From: Papaver somniferum
Lineage: Eukaryota; Streptophyta; Magnoliopsida; Ranunculales; Papaveraceae
DNA: 64,000 bases
NCBI RefSeq assembly: GCF_003573695.1
Contig: NC_039359.1
Coordinates: 141,443,112-141,507,111, forward strand
Direction of reading: 5' to 3'
The stretch's first letter is position 1. Each line of letters starts with the position of its first letter. The translations under genes and the position numbers were made by a program. The notes under the pieces are model-generated. The model ran no database searches. It was not told where the DNA came from and saw only the letters and a list, made by a program, of their open reading frames with translations. Shown here in pieces: positions 46,045 through 57,808 of the stretch.

Positions 46045-47880
46045 CGGAAGAAATGGGGTTTGCAGTCACTTATTCAGCTGCAGAACGAGATGATTTTAGG
46101 ACAAATTCGTGAATGAGAATGAGCAGAATTTGGGGATCTGTTGCCATTGGGTATGGCAGTCAGGAGGAATGGCTCAATGTTGTGGTGATTCGGTTAAGTT
46201 TTGAGCTTGTATTGATGCCGGAAATCAATGAAGAAGATGTTATTGTGGCCTGAGATTGATGGGTGTTTACGAGAGCTGAACTGAGCTGGATTTCAGTTAA
46301 AATGGGAAGCTGGTGATGTTGCTGCTACTACCGAGTCTCGTAGCTGAATGGTAGCGAATTTGGTGGATTGTTTACAGGGATTAGAATTGGGTGAGTATTG
46401 ACAGTGTTGTGGCTCAAGTTTGAGAAGTTTTGAGTTGAAGTTCAGCTGGAATATGACGTTTCTGTGTCTAATTTCTGAGGAGTTGCAATGGGTCTTTAGA
46501 ACGGGTTTTGAGAGATTTTGAAAGCTTGGAAGGATACGGTAGAAGTAGCTTGAACGAGTGGCAGTTCTATGGAGTTTTGGGCAAGGTTTTGGCTGAAGGG
46601 AGTAGTTCTAAGTTGCTGCTATAACTGAATTGGTGGTAACAGGCATACTGGTGGGTGTTGTCGAAAGGAGTTAAAGCTTTTGAAGTTGAGACGCGATTAT
46701 GATTTCAGGCTACGATTCAATGAAGGAAGTGGTTTGTTGGTTTGAGTTGGAGGTGGATTCTGAGCAGTTACAGGCAAGCCATGAATGACAGGGTTCTTGT
46801 GTCCAATTTTGTGCATATTGTGCGTCTAGTCTGAAGCTAAAAGGGTAGTCCAGAGATAGTGGTTGCAGTCATGGGTTTATTGAGAAGGTGCAGAGAGTTA
46901 GGCGCAAGTGATAAGGTGTTGTTGCATCCTGGTTTGAGTGAATAAGTGCGTGGGTTCTGAAGAAGGTCTGGTGGATTTTCAAGCCGATAAAACAGCTACG
47001 GAGAGGAGCAATAACAGCCGTGGATTAACTGTGAATGAATGGATAATGTATGGGGTGTTTTTCGGAATGTATAATGATTCAGCTGAACCAATGGGGAGGA
47101 TATATAAGATAACCCTAAAAACTTCAACATGGGCTATCTTGACATCACCAGTTTTGCCGCAGCTGTTCCAGAAATCTTAAAAGGAGTTCCAGTGATTACC
47201 AACAATACCTAGCTTCCAGAAGTAGTACAGCAGCAACTCTGGTTTGCTGCCTGGTTTTTCCTAAACTTCCGAGTTTCTTTTAAACATCTTAAACCATATA
47301 CTTTATTGTTAAGAGCCTATGAATATGGGTAGCTAAACCTATTTTTGATTAAGGGCGATTTGGAAGCCCGGGATATGAACTCAATGATATGAAATAGTTT
47401 TTTCTTTCGCCATTATTTCCGTTATTGTTTGATTTCTAATATGCCAATATTGTTTATGAGTTATTTGTTGATTGTTTAAGTTCGAAATTGAATAGTCAAT
47501 GCATAATCTTATTGTTAGTTTAGAATTTCTTCGACCCGTAATTGTCTAGAAACTATAAACACAAGTAGAGATATATGGGTATTGATGATGGGACTTTGTT
47601 AAGTACCCATATGTAGAAATTGACACTATTAGGTGATTCAAGCTTTTGAGTTCATCACTAGGAGCAAGCTTATCTCACAAAACTTAGAGCATTTGTTTAA
47701 GTCACACTAGAGAGCATACTTCTGGGAAACTTGGCAAATAGAATCCGGTAGTTGAGCGCTTCCGTATCCGGTGAGCTTAGAAGATAATAACGTGATAGTT
47801 GAGCGTACTAATTATCCTAGGGTTGTTAGTAACGAGATATTGTGAAAATATTATTTGCGAGTTTGACACCTCGCAACGAG

Positions 47881-50103
47881 TCATTGACAAAGGCTCTTAT
47901 GTCTAATCTAATAAACCCCTTTGTCTGGTTAGATCAATCTAACTTTAACTACCGAAATAGTCAAGTATAGATTCGCACTCAATCAAAATAGATCTCAAAG
48001 AGATATATTCAGAATTCCGATCTCATACAACTAATCAATCGAATAAATCCAATTCTAGTTGGATCCAATCCGATCAAGGTTTGTGCACACAAATTCACAA
48101 GATACGAAAACCAATAAGAAATCTTCCTCGTCTTCAAATCTTCTTTAATCTTCAATAACATGCACAACACCACTTGAATCTCTTGTGATCAATCACGCAC
48201 AAAACGGGGTCTGTTAACAATGGATTATCACAACATGTCTTTAGATCTAACAACAGTTCTATAAATCTCGTCGATACTTCGATCTAGTTTGAGTGAATCT
48301 TATATCAGAAGAGAAGATTCTCAAAAATAAACAAACTAGGTGCAATCAAAGTTTCAACAACTGTTAGTCAATCAAATCAATCGAAAACTAATAACACTAC
48401 AATTATCTAATTTCCCACCAAAGGTACCTGTAGAGATTCTTGATCCCATAGAAGTCTTTAAACGAGCGGTCGTAAGAGATTTCACCTAATTAGCATACTT
48501 TCCTCTCCGAATAGACGGCTCTACCAGAAACAACAAGAAATGAAGTTTGCCTGGATCTTAGGATAGTTTGCTAATACAAACTTTGGTATTTATAGACCAA
48601 GGATGTTTGGACATCAAGGAATTTCCAAAACCGAAAATATTCTAAAGATTTGCAATGAATGGCGAAATTCGGTTTTCCTAATTCCAATAAATGCTTTTCC
48701 AATATTTCTGAAATCTCCCAATAGAAAATTCCAATTAGTAAATGCACATTACTGATTTCTCTAGAGATATGCATTAATTGTTGGTAATTAAAGCAAATAA
48801 AACCAAAAATCTTAATTAAAAGATTCTTAATTTATTTCGGCACAAGATCACCTTGATTACTAAGGAATATCTTTGAGCAATAAATGATAAGAGTTACTGC
48901 TCGTGTTCAAAGTATGATGACATCTTTTCACTGCAAATCCCTATTTCATATTTACATGGATTTGCATTCTTGGAATCGATTATACCACACTTCCAAACAA
49001 GTTTAGAATTGGTTCACCTGTATTCCAAGACTACTATGTGATTGATAAATTACCAAATCACATACATGGGTTCAATCGGTTCTACCAATCACTAACATCG
49101 GTTATACCGAATTATGGAAATACTTGTGATCGGTCACACCAGTCACTAGGATCGGTTACACCAGTTACAAGGATCGGTTCCATCTACCATGGTATTACTT
49201 GTAATCGGTCACACCAGTTACCAGGACCGGTTACACCAGTTACCAGGGCTAGTTACCAGTTACCAGGGTCGGTCACACAACACTCGTGATCAGTCACACT
49301 AATTACTAGGATCTTGTTACACCAATTACTAGGATCGGTGACACCAATTACAAGGATCGATCATACCATCACATGGTAATTACTTAGGATCGGTTACACC
49401 GATTAATAAAAACCAGTCATACCAAATCATAAGTAAGGCATTGTGATTAGTTATACCAAAATACATAACATAAGTTAAGATCGGTTCTACCATCTCACAC
49501 ATATTGGTCATCCAAAGATTTGCAATGAATAGCCGGACCAATAAGCCTGATGATTTCCCTTTCGATTCACGAAGCAAGTTCTTGAATGTACTTCCTTTAA
49601 ACAAATGCAAAACATTGTTTCCTAGAATTAAATATTCACCATAACCCATTCACATAATCATAACAATATATACAAGATTATGTCGATGTCATATCTACGA
49701 AGTTCAAAGATAAGTATTATACTTCATAGTCTAATTCCCTAATACTATTATCATACTATTACGATCATGTCACATCACTAGAGTATTATACAATATGTAC
49801 AATATATACAGCTTCACACTTATGTTTTCGATATAGCACGACTTGAAAGATACGTTAGGAATGAAACAGTTCAAGTCAATATTACTAACCTCAAGTGAAA
49901 GGATGATGTCGTTGTAGTTCGCTACTTCTTCACATTCTTCAGGTCTTCGGAGTAATACTTATATGTCTCAACATTCCTAGACTTTCTAGTCTAACCTAAA
50001 CAAAGTTGACTCTAGTATTTAACTAAGCGACTCTATATGAGTTTTGGTACTAAAATATGACAACCAAACTTGACATACCAACGCTTAGTTCTATGCTCTA
50101 ACA
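47881..50103 (-). repeat. Solo LTR C-d, second part
   Basis: Continues C-d after TSD acgag and ends gctctaaca at 50103, the reverse of the family start tgttagagc, followed by TSD cttta. Total C-d length without insertions is about 2.86 kb, the longest in the family, because of the tandem tract at 49060-49440. Confidence 0.82.
49060..49440. repeat. Tandem tract of about 22-25 bp units in LTR C-d
   Basis: At least ten imperfect units on the theme ggatcggttacaccagttac, some with cacaccagtcac or tctaccat. This is the position of the copy-specific module in the other C-family LTRs, here expanded with a different motif. Confidence 0.82.
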
Positions 50104-50108
50104 CTTTA

Positions 50109-51028
50109 GTTCGCAAACAAAGTCCGCGAACGAAACTGAGTTCATGTGTAAAAACAAATAGTTAGCGTACAAAGTATGTGAACAACTTGTCATAACTTTC
50201 GATTTAGAACCTACTCACTGAGTTCGCCCTGTCCGAAACTACAGTTACAGACCTTACCTAGTCTTGTTTTTTCGTAAACACAGTTCGGAAATAATAGTTC
50301 CGGACCCAACAGGTAAAGCTGTTCGCAAACACAGTTCACAAACAAGAGTTGCGGACCCAACTAGTATTTCACAGTTCGCATACAAGGTACGCATACTTTT
50401 GTATCCAAACATTGGTAGTAGTTCTAAAACACTCAATCAATCAATTTGAAACATCCTTAGAAGAAAACACTGGTAATCTTACACATACCAATAGCTTCAA
50501 GTAATTTTCAAATGATTATTTGATCAATACGAAACATCCCGAGTTAGCATCAAATGATTGTCTCACACAGATCATGTAAGATGTTCAAGGTAATTTTCAC
50601 ATGATCAATTTTTCCTTAATATTTAGTTTCCAATAAGTGTTTACAACTAAAGTTGTCAAGTAGATGATGAAGTCAATACATAGCTAAAGAATGCTTCAAA
50701 CTCGTATTTCGAGAATTATATAAACGAGATAAACTCGACTTGAAATTTCAAATTTGTATAACACAAAGTCTATATAGATATACAACTTAGTCTCATTAGT
50801 AGATAAAATTGAATAGACTTCTGAGTGATAGATAAGTTTTAGTCTCCACATATCTTTTGTCGTCGAAGTTCTTCCAAGTTCTTCAATAGATCTTCTTATT
50901 CGATTGGCGAATTTCGTGAAGTATATAGCTCAACTACACACTTCTATCCTAATCCGAGACATCAAGATATAGTTTTGATCAACAAAACTTGACAACCCTT
51001 GCGAGTTCGACCAAGCAGTGCTCTAATA
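50109..51028 (-). repeat. Solo LTR C-c, second part
   Basis: Resumes the C-c variable module (ttcgcaaacaaagtccgcg and cacagttcgcatacaaggta) after C-d. It ends gctctaata where the family has gctctaaca, then TSD tttat at 51029-51033. Net C-c length is about 2.57 kb. Confidence 0.82.
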
Positions 51029-51033
51029 TTTAT

Positions 51034-51330
51034 AATTTAAATATCACAGGTTGTGCATTGATCAGTCATAGCAGATACATCCGACCTTGTTTATTGGATA
51101 CGACTTGATTGATTCTTGGACATTGGTCTTTGGTACCATCCAAGTTATCTCTTTGTAATTAGGTTGACATATTCAGTTCTGTAAACGTTCTAATTGCAAG
51201 AGAGATAGAGAGAGATAACTCTAGACACTATTCCTTGATTGAGTTTATCTCTCGGAGTTGTGTTGAGTTTGTCCATACAGATTGCCTACGAAAAATTTGG
51301 TGGTGTATTTTGGTACCCCCAGTGTTTTCA
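51034..51330 (+). repeat. 3' LTR of C-b, final part
   Basis: Completes the LTR broken at 16249: aggttgtgcattgatcag, the reversed family block, and then gtgttttca as terminus. Bases from 51331 (actag) are the right flank of the whole nest. Confidence 0.82.
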
Positions 51331-51447
51331 ACTAGAATTATATTCAAGCTATAGATTGGAGTAAGATCTGAAAAATGGATACTTCTCCGACCATTATACT
51401 CTTTCGGTTGAAATGAGCTCATGAAATTATCCTAATAACTGCTAAGA

Positions 51448-51950
51448 TTGCTAGCATTAACCTACATTGATCCTCTATGCAAGTCTTGCAATCGTGGGGA
51501 AGAAACACATGACACATCTCTTTATGGGATGCCCTTTTATATATGGCATAGGTTATTTGGTAATAACAATACTAAATTTCAAACCAATACCACCTTCATG
51601 GATTTGTTTAGCTCTTGGTTTGGTGAAAAATGAAAATCTTGATATGAGGCACATGATAACGATGCATGCCCACACTTACTAGTTTATCTGTAAATCCAGA
51701 TGTGATCATTTGTTTAGAAAAACTGATCTTCATGTTGATAATGTTGTTGAAAGCATCAAACAAAATCTGTGCTCTTACAAAAAAAGTTAACAATAATGAA
51801 AGACACATTCTAAATTATCTACACTACAGAAAAAATGACAGCTCTCATAATGAACCGATATATTATGGAACGGAGCTCTTTGGTGTTGTTATATGTACTA
51901 TTATGCACCATATAGGACTTTTGAAAACAACTGTTTTTATACTAGTCTAA
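51448..51950 (+). pseudogene. LINE fragment: zinc-binding tail of a non-LTR reverse transcriptase
   Basis: Two overlapping frames together show CKSCNRGEET and THLFMGCPF, the C-x2-C ... H ... C pattern of the plant LINE RT zinc-binding tail, split by a frameshift near 51510. The following bases to 51950 keep short open stretches but no clear motif. It lies upstream of a second LINE piece that is earlier in protein order, so two separate or rearranged insertions are involved. Confidence 0.55.
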
Positions 51951-52129
51951 TAGATGTTGATTTTTAGGTAATTGCATTAGAAAAACAGGATATCCAGGGC
52001 ACGATGACGAGGATGTAATCTTGGGAGGAGCTAAAAGAAAAGTTTAATCTCATTCCTTTTCTTGTTAGTACCCAATAAAGGAAAATTATATATTTTTAGT
52101 GAAAATTAGGCTTGGAATTTTCGTCTCAT

Positions 52130-52739
52130 GACAGACTTCTTTAGTATAAATTAAAAACTAGAAGAATCATAGGAAATAAGGCCCTACATGCAAAATGGAT
52201 ATGGCGCTACGTAAATTAGAAATGTGTGTTATGGAGAATAATCATAGCGCAAAAGTCTGGTGGGATACATGAAGCGTTATTTCCCAATCATTCCAATAGA
52301 TCTATTGGACGGAGCCTATGGATGGGTATTCTTAAAAGAAGGGACTTCACCAAAACTGGTAATGATTTGATTATAAGGGATGTTGCTGAAATCTACATGA
52401 TATATGGATAGGTGAGCAATCGTTAAGATTGAGATTTCCTTTGTTATTCAAAATCTCTAAATGAAAAAAAAAATCTCTGTGAAGAAGATGGTTTCAGTTC
52501 AATGAGCGTGGAATTTTAGTTTTAACATAGCTTTGAATGAAGTAGAAATACATAAAATGGTTCAGTTGCTGCAGTTGATAGGAGATCCTAGTTCGACTCT
52601 TGATATGACGGCTATTGATGAAAGACAGTGGAGGTATGGCAATGGTAAAGGTTTTTCCGTAGCTTCTGCTTACTCTGCGTTTGAAACTGAAGGATTTATC
52701 TCGTTCCCAAACAAAAAACTTTGGAATCCTAAGGTACCT
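52130..52739 (+). pseudogene. LINE reverse-transcriptase C-terminal fragment
   Basis: NKALHAKWIWRY and LWRIIIAQKSGG, then SIGRSLWMGILKRRDF, and in 52533-52778 WRYGNGKGFSVASAYSAF and LWNPKVPLKVLFP. These are successive landmarks of plant L1-type RT. Stops and frameshifts occur throughout. It is cut at about 52740, where the minus-strand gypsy remnant begins. Confidence 0.75.
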
Positions 52740-53158
52740 CTAAAAGTCTTGTTCCCAGACAAACAAGTATGCCACTAGAGGAATTGGGTACTTGTTCTTC
52801 ACTGTTAGCTTGTTCAAAGCCCTATAATCAACACACATACGAAGCGAGCCATCTTGCTTATTTTGGAACAGAACCGGAGAACCAAATGGAGCTTTAGACG
52901 GTTGTATATAGCCTGCTTCCAATAGTTCATAAATCTTCTTGCACATCCCCTCAAGTTCTAGAGGTGACATACGATATGGTGCTTGCGCAGGCGGTCTCTC
53001 CCTAGCACCAACTCAATTATATGATCGATCCTACGCCGCGGTAGTAGCGTCATAGGTAGTTCTGCAGGCATCATGTCTGGAAACTCTTCTAAGACCTCAG
53101 ATATCTCATCCTCAACTTCTACTACCTTTCCTTTGACCTTCTGGTTGAGGAACAACAA
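52740..53158 (-). pseudogene. Ty3/gypsy reverse transcriptase fragment (chromovirus-like)
   Basis: Minus strand: RRRIDHIIELVLGRD, then a frame change and LLEAGYIQPSKAPFGSPVLF and MCVDYRALNKLTVKNKYPIP, the N-terminal RT motifs of a different gypsy lineage from T1/T2. The catalytic YVDD part is missing because the element is cut at about 52770. Confidence 0.82.
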
Positions 53159-53613
53159 GAAAAATATTGAAGAGGAAAATTTAATAACTCGGCTATAACA
53201 CCACGGTTAACCTCAAACATAGTTCCTTCGACCATGGTCTTGAAACTGCAGTCGGTTTTGTTGGGTGCATGGACATTATCATAAAATTCACAAGTCATTT
53301 CAGGACATGATTCTCCCAAACCCTTATGAATATCACCCCACACAAACTGTTTCATGAACATGTGAAAGTCAGGTTTCTAAACTGACCGATCATATGCCCT
53401 TTCCATGACAAAATGACCACTAGAGAGTTTGTTATATTTATCCCTGACAGAAATGTTGATAAAACTAATTTGATGACTAGCATCAAAGTAAGGTTGTTGT
53501 GCGCATACACTAACATCATCATCATCAAAATCATCATCACTATCAACCACCCTTCTATTAGTACCTGAACTCCCACCACGATTCAACCTTTTCCTAGGAC
53601 CCATAGACGCCAA
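53122..53613 (-). pseudogene. Retrotransposon-associated frame next to the RT fragment
   Basis: Start ATG at 53613 (MASMGPRKRLNRGGSSG), an acidic stretch (DSDDDFDDDDVSV), then in a second frame NRGVIAELLNFPLQ. This resembles the N-terminal part of 'putative plant transposon protein' frames found in gypsy elements. The frame change is at about 53380. It abuts RT with no protease between, so an internal deletion has joined them. Confidence 0.45.
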
Positions 53614-54496
53614 AGATTGATGAAGAACTTACCAAGTACGTGAACTATCGTTGATGGTGAAGCTCCGGAACCAGAGATAATGAAGAATCAATAACAAGCC
53701 CGTCGAACGAATTCCTGTTGAACACCCAAAAATATTGAGATTATAGATTGAGAGTTTACGAACTCTTGGGATTTCTTTTTCGTAATCGAACTGCAGGAAG
53801 GAAGAGGTGAAAATAATGAAGTGATCTTTTCCTCTTTTATATGTCACATGGTGGTATGTGAACCATCAAAAACACGGTTTGAAACGTGGTTTAAACACCT
53901 AATAGTTATGAGACCAGGATACGTGAACCGCACGTGTGAGACAAGGATTCGTTTGTTTTTGAAACATCATATTTTTATTAAACAAACTATGAAAAGGAAA
54001 ATTGGAGTAAAGCTCAACAACCCTTAACGAGCAACTTAGAGAAGAGTAGACTTGCACACAATGACACCAAGAGAAGGTTTCTTTCCAACAACTCTTACAT
54101 CTTACAGTATTGAGAGAAACCCAAAGGACTGTTTTTACAAGTTTTTCAAAGAACTTAAAAAGAGCACAAGATTTGTGTTCCCGATTTCTTCGTTTACAAC
54201 TTATAACACACAGTCTCTGTAGATACTGTTTAGTACTGTACAGGAAACCTTTTTGATAAAAAGAGACATCCTGGCTTTCTCACAAAAGAGGGAAATACCA
54301 TTATCTTGAGAAGGTGTATCAGGGTTTGACTGATGAATAGAGTCAAATTCAGAAATGGAACTGACTGATAGATGAGGTTTAGATACTTCTTATATTATAT
54401 CCAGTTTGTCTGAAACACATAAAGGAGAAGGAATATCCTTACTAATAAGAACATCAATATCAACCTCACCATGAGAATTATTCATCATAACTTGAT
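53614..54496. other. Remnant region between the gypsy fragment and C-e gag
   Basis: 53614-53850 may be the leader of the gypsy remnant. 54050-54496, read on the minus strand, is decayed C-e internal sequence with short open pieces such as LNQVMMNNSHGEVDIDVL. No complete gene. The boundary between the two elements is not visible. Confidence 0.4.
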
Positions 54497-54682
54497 TTAG
54501 CTTATCAAGAGATTCTTGCTCTTTCTAGAGATAATCTCTAAAGCCCTGAAGACACTTCTAGGGAAACCTAGATGAGGTTTAGATAGAATTTCTTCTACAT
54601 ATTTTATTAAATCAGACATGGAAGAGAATTCTGGAATCCCTGGATCTGGTGGTGCATTTATTGAGATAACACTTCTGTCCAT
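54497..54682 (-). pseudogene. gag start of Copia-like element C-e
   Basis: The ATG at 54682 lies about 50 bp after the primer site, the right place for gag. The product begins MDRSVISINAPPDPGIPEF and ends after 61 codons at a TAG; the frame then continues with EQESLDKLNQVM. No known domain is visible. It shows what the 5' end of a C-family Gag looks like, complementing the C-b zinc knuckle. Confidence 0.55.
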
Positions 54683-54730
54683 AGAGTCAGATCGCTACAA
54701 ACACAGACTTATGAGGTCTTAAACGTGTTT

Positions 54731-54746
54731 GCCTGCTTGGATACCA
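54731..54746 (-). promoter_or_regulatory. Primer-binding site of C-e
   Basis: The minus strand reads tggtatccaagcaggc, two mismatches from the tggtatcagagc type at 61-76. It lies two bases after the LTR end tttttca. Confidence 0.75.
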
Positions 54747-54748
54747 AT

Positions 54749-57269
54749 TGAAAAATCGGGGGTCTAACAACCACATCCAATATTTATCTTAGCAATCTGT
54801 ATGGACTAACTCCAATATACTTTCAAGAGAATCAACTAGACAGTCAGACTCAATCTTAAGAAAAGTATATCCAAGAGTTATATCTTTGTTTCTTAATGTA
54901 ATCAGCAAATCAAACAGATAGAAATCCGTGAGCCTGACTATTATAAGAACCAACTTGGACGGTATCAATAACCAATATCCAAGTGGCAATCAATTTAATC
55001 AACAACCACAGGTTGGATCCACAATTGATTGATCTTGCGCATAACCTGTGATTTTAATTATATAGAAAATATAATGCGGAAAAGAAATAACACAGACACC
55101 AGAAGTTTTGTTAACGAGGAAACCGCAAATACAGAAAAACCCCGGGACCTAGTCCAGATTTGAACACGACTCTGTATTAAGCCGCTACATACACTAGCCT
55201 AATCCAAGTTTACTTCGGACTGGAATGTAGTTGAGCCCTAACCAACCTCACACTGATCAAGGTACAGTCGCATTCCTTACGCCTCTAGAACCACGCCGGA
55301 TTCTGTGCATTTGATTCCGTTAGCTGATCTGACACAACTAAGAGTTGCTACGACCCAAAATCGAAGAATTGATAAACCAATCTGTCTCACACAGAAAAGT
55401 CTATTGAATAGATAAATCTATCTCCCACAGATATACCTATGAGTTTTGTTCTGTATTTTGATAAATCAAGGTGAACAAGAACCAATTCATATACCGGACT
55501 TATATTCCCGAAGAACAACCTAGAAGTATCAATCACCTCACAATAATCTTAATCGTATGGTAGCGGAATAAGATATTGTGGAATCACAAACGATGAGACG
55601 AAGATTTTTGTGACTACTTTTTATCTTGCATATCGGAGACTAAATCTCAAGAAAATCTTAGAGAAGATAGTACTCAATCAAGATAGAAAACAACAAGATT
55701 AGAACACGCAACTACAGAGAAAATACTTGGGATCTGGCTTCACATGCCAAATGAAGTCTTCAAGTCGTTAACCTATTGGGTTTTAGAAAAACCTAAGGTT
55801 AAAGGAGAATCGACTCTAGTTGCAACTAGTATCACACAGGAGGTGTGGGGATTAGGTTTCCAGTTGCTAGAGTTTTCCTTTATATAGTCATCAAATCAGG
55901 GCTTGCAATCAATGTTACCTTGGTAACAAAGAATTCAATATTCACCGTTAGATGAAAAACCAGATTAGACTCAAGCTAATATCGATCTTTCAACTGTTAG
56001 GTCGAACTTAGCTTGTTACACACAAATAAAAGTGACTTCATTTAGATATGAGTAACCGTACTTAAACGTGTACACCCTTGTTGGCTCAACAATAGTTAAC
56101 CGAAGTTAGCCATATGAATAATTTCATATCAACCTTATTCATCTTAACCATAATTAGTTCAAATGACTCAAATGAAACTAGTTTTATAGTTGTTCAATTG
56201 TTTATATTCTCATAGAAGTATACAAGACACAATTGAAGCAAAATCGATTTTGATTCACTCGAATCAATTCATGAACATTATATAATATTTCCAAAAGATT
56301 GCATTCTTTATTATATAAATGTATTAGTTCATGAAAAAAACGATTTTAGAACATAACCCACTAGTACACATACCTAAGTAGCCGGACTTGGACTGTGTTC
56401 GCCAGTATGCAAACAGGTATGCATATTGTCGTACACTTCCAAGTTTCAGTTGAATCCAATACGCGTTTTGGTACGCATACTATAATACTTGGACTTCAAC
56501 TGACTACGCCAGTACACGTATAGGTACGCGTACTCTAGCTCCCATACTTTATCTGACCTCACCAGTACGCATACGGGTATGCATACTACATTCCCTGGTC
56601 TTGGATCAACACATATGCAAGTACGCACACTGTACTTATAATCCAATTATGGTTAAGTTTTCTAAACTCCCATTTCAGTCATTGAAACATTCTTAGAAGA
56701 TGACAATAGTTGTCTTACACAAACTATTATCTCCAAAGCAATTTTCATGTGATCGAATGATCAATTTGAAACATTCCGAGTCTACATCAAATGACTGTCT
56801 CACACAAATCATGTAAGATGTTACTAGGAAATTTTCACATGATCATATTTTGACTTTCGTCAAGTATATAAGATGAACTTGGTTAAATCAAAAGCTTACC
56901 AACACATATTTCGATAAATATGTAAGCGAGTTAAACTCAGCTCGAAAAATCAAATGTGTATAATCGAAGTCTATATAGCTATACGACTTTTGTCTCAAAT
57001 AAGAGATAGAGTAGATAGACTTTTGAGTGATAGATGAGTTCAAGTCTCCACATACCTTTTGTTGATGAAGTTCCACAAGATCCCCTTAGTAGTTTTTCGT
57101 CTTTAATAGATGAATGTCGTGAAGTCTAATGCTCAACTACACTTTCTATCCTAATCCGAGACTTAGCTATAAATAGATTAGAAGTAAAGACTTATATTTT
57201 TGGCAACTAATCTTGACAACAAGCTTGAGATAGCAACGCTTGCGAGTTCGACCGAGCAGTGCTCTAACA
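54749..57269 (-). mobile_element. 5' LTR of Copia-like element C-e
   Basis: 2521 bp. On the plus strand it begins tgaaaaatcgggggtc and ends gctctaaca, so both family termini are intact. The landmark ccccgggacctagtcca is near 55140. The copy-specific module at about 56380-56650 has aggtatgcatac and ggtacgcgtact words. This is the cleanest C-family LTR here. Confidence 0.88.
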
Positions 57270-57808
57270 AATACAAGATAAGAAGAAAAGGTCAGAAGCA
57301 CATAGTAATTCCCAAACGATCTACCACAATAACCTCATTGAGACACGTGGAAAGCTGTCAAAGCATATGACTTTCAAGTTCAAAAAACAATTAGAAAATT
57401 TAATACGGCTACATGCAAAACGAAACAAAGTTTTGGAGAAAGAATGGATGTCAGAGCTTTGGACTACATAAAGATCGAATTGTGGAACTACTAAAGAAAT
57501 CCCAGACGGCTTACATTGGAAGAATAACAGAGTGATGTTGTCCGAGTGATGAAGAGGGGTACGAAATCACAATGACCTGAAAAATACTGAAACATACCTT
57601 GTAACCCTCTTTTGTGTATAAATACCCGCCAATATAAGGGAATGAAGAGGTTTTTTGGGGTGAGTCTAGGAAAGAGAAAGCATTCATTGAGAGAGATTGG
57701 ACAAAAATAATTTTTGAGCATAGTTGAAGTGTTTTTTCAACAGCAGACACCTTTAATGGGGTCAAAGGAACTTATGGAGACATAATCCACCCAGAAGTTA
57801 TAGAATGC
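57270..57808. other. No gene recognised
   Basis: A sequence like gtgtataaatacccgcc (about 57613) resembles a TATA region. Minus-strand frames of 76-84 codons here have no family likeness. It may be the truncated body of the LINE whose RNase H follows. Confidence 0.3.

Larger units (their letters stand above)
18532..47875 (+). mobile_element. A: Athila-like Ty3/gypsy element lacking RT and integrase, TSD acgag
   Basis: Bounded by acgag at 18527-18531 and 47876-47880. LTRs begin tgataggt and end acacctcgca. Order on the plus strand: 5' LTR (18532-32741, holding X and T2), Asp-tRNA-type primer site, gag, protease, non-coding tail, polypurine tract, and 3' LTR (36452-47875, holding the MULE). 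Net LTR lengths are about 3.08 and 2.88 kb, the difference being mostly a deletion of about 200 bp near the end of the 3' LTR. No RT, RNase H or integrase is present, so it is non-autonomous. The gag and the gtgtggggga tail are Athila-like. Confidence 0.88.
36452..47875 (+). repeat. 3' LTR of A, interrupted by the MULE
   Basis: Own sequence: 36452-37512 and 46055-47875. It ends acacctcgca before TSD acgag. Compared with the 5' LTR it lacks about 200 bp before its last 30 bases. The MULE entered at a point that is uninterrupted in the 5' LTR (gaatcacatggaagaaatgg near 21400). Confidence 0.88.
2473..51330 (+). mobile_element. Host element C-b: non-autonomous Copia-like retrotransposon, split by nested insertions
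   Basis: Its own sequence is 2473-2534, 11709-14111 (internal) and 14112-16249 plus 51034-51330 (3' LTR). The rest of the span is younger insertions. The internal part has a gag zinc knuckle, a short coiled-coil remnant and a G-rich tail ending in a polypurine tract, but no protease, integrase or reverse transcriptase. It is therefore a gag-only, non-autonomous element needing enzymes from elsewhere. Its 5' end would lie beyond C-a. The joins are supported by TSDs ctaat (T1) and tttat (C-c). Everything to 51330 is physically inside this element. Confidence 0.75.

Noticed and set aside
57491..57765. Minus-strand frames of 76-84 codons
   Set aside because: No family likeness. They overlap each other in different frames next to LINE sequence.
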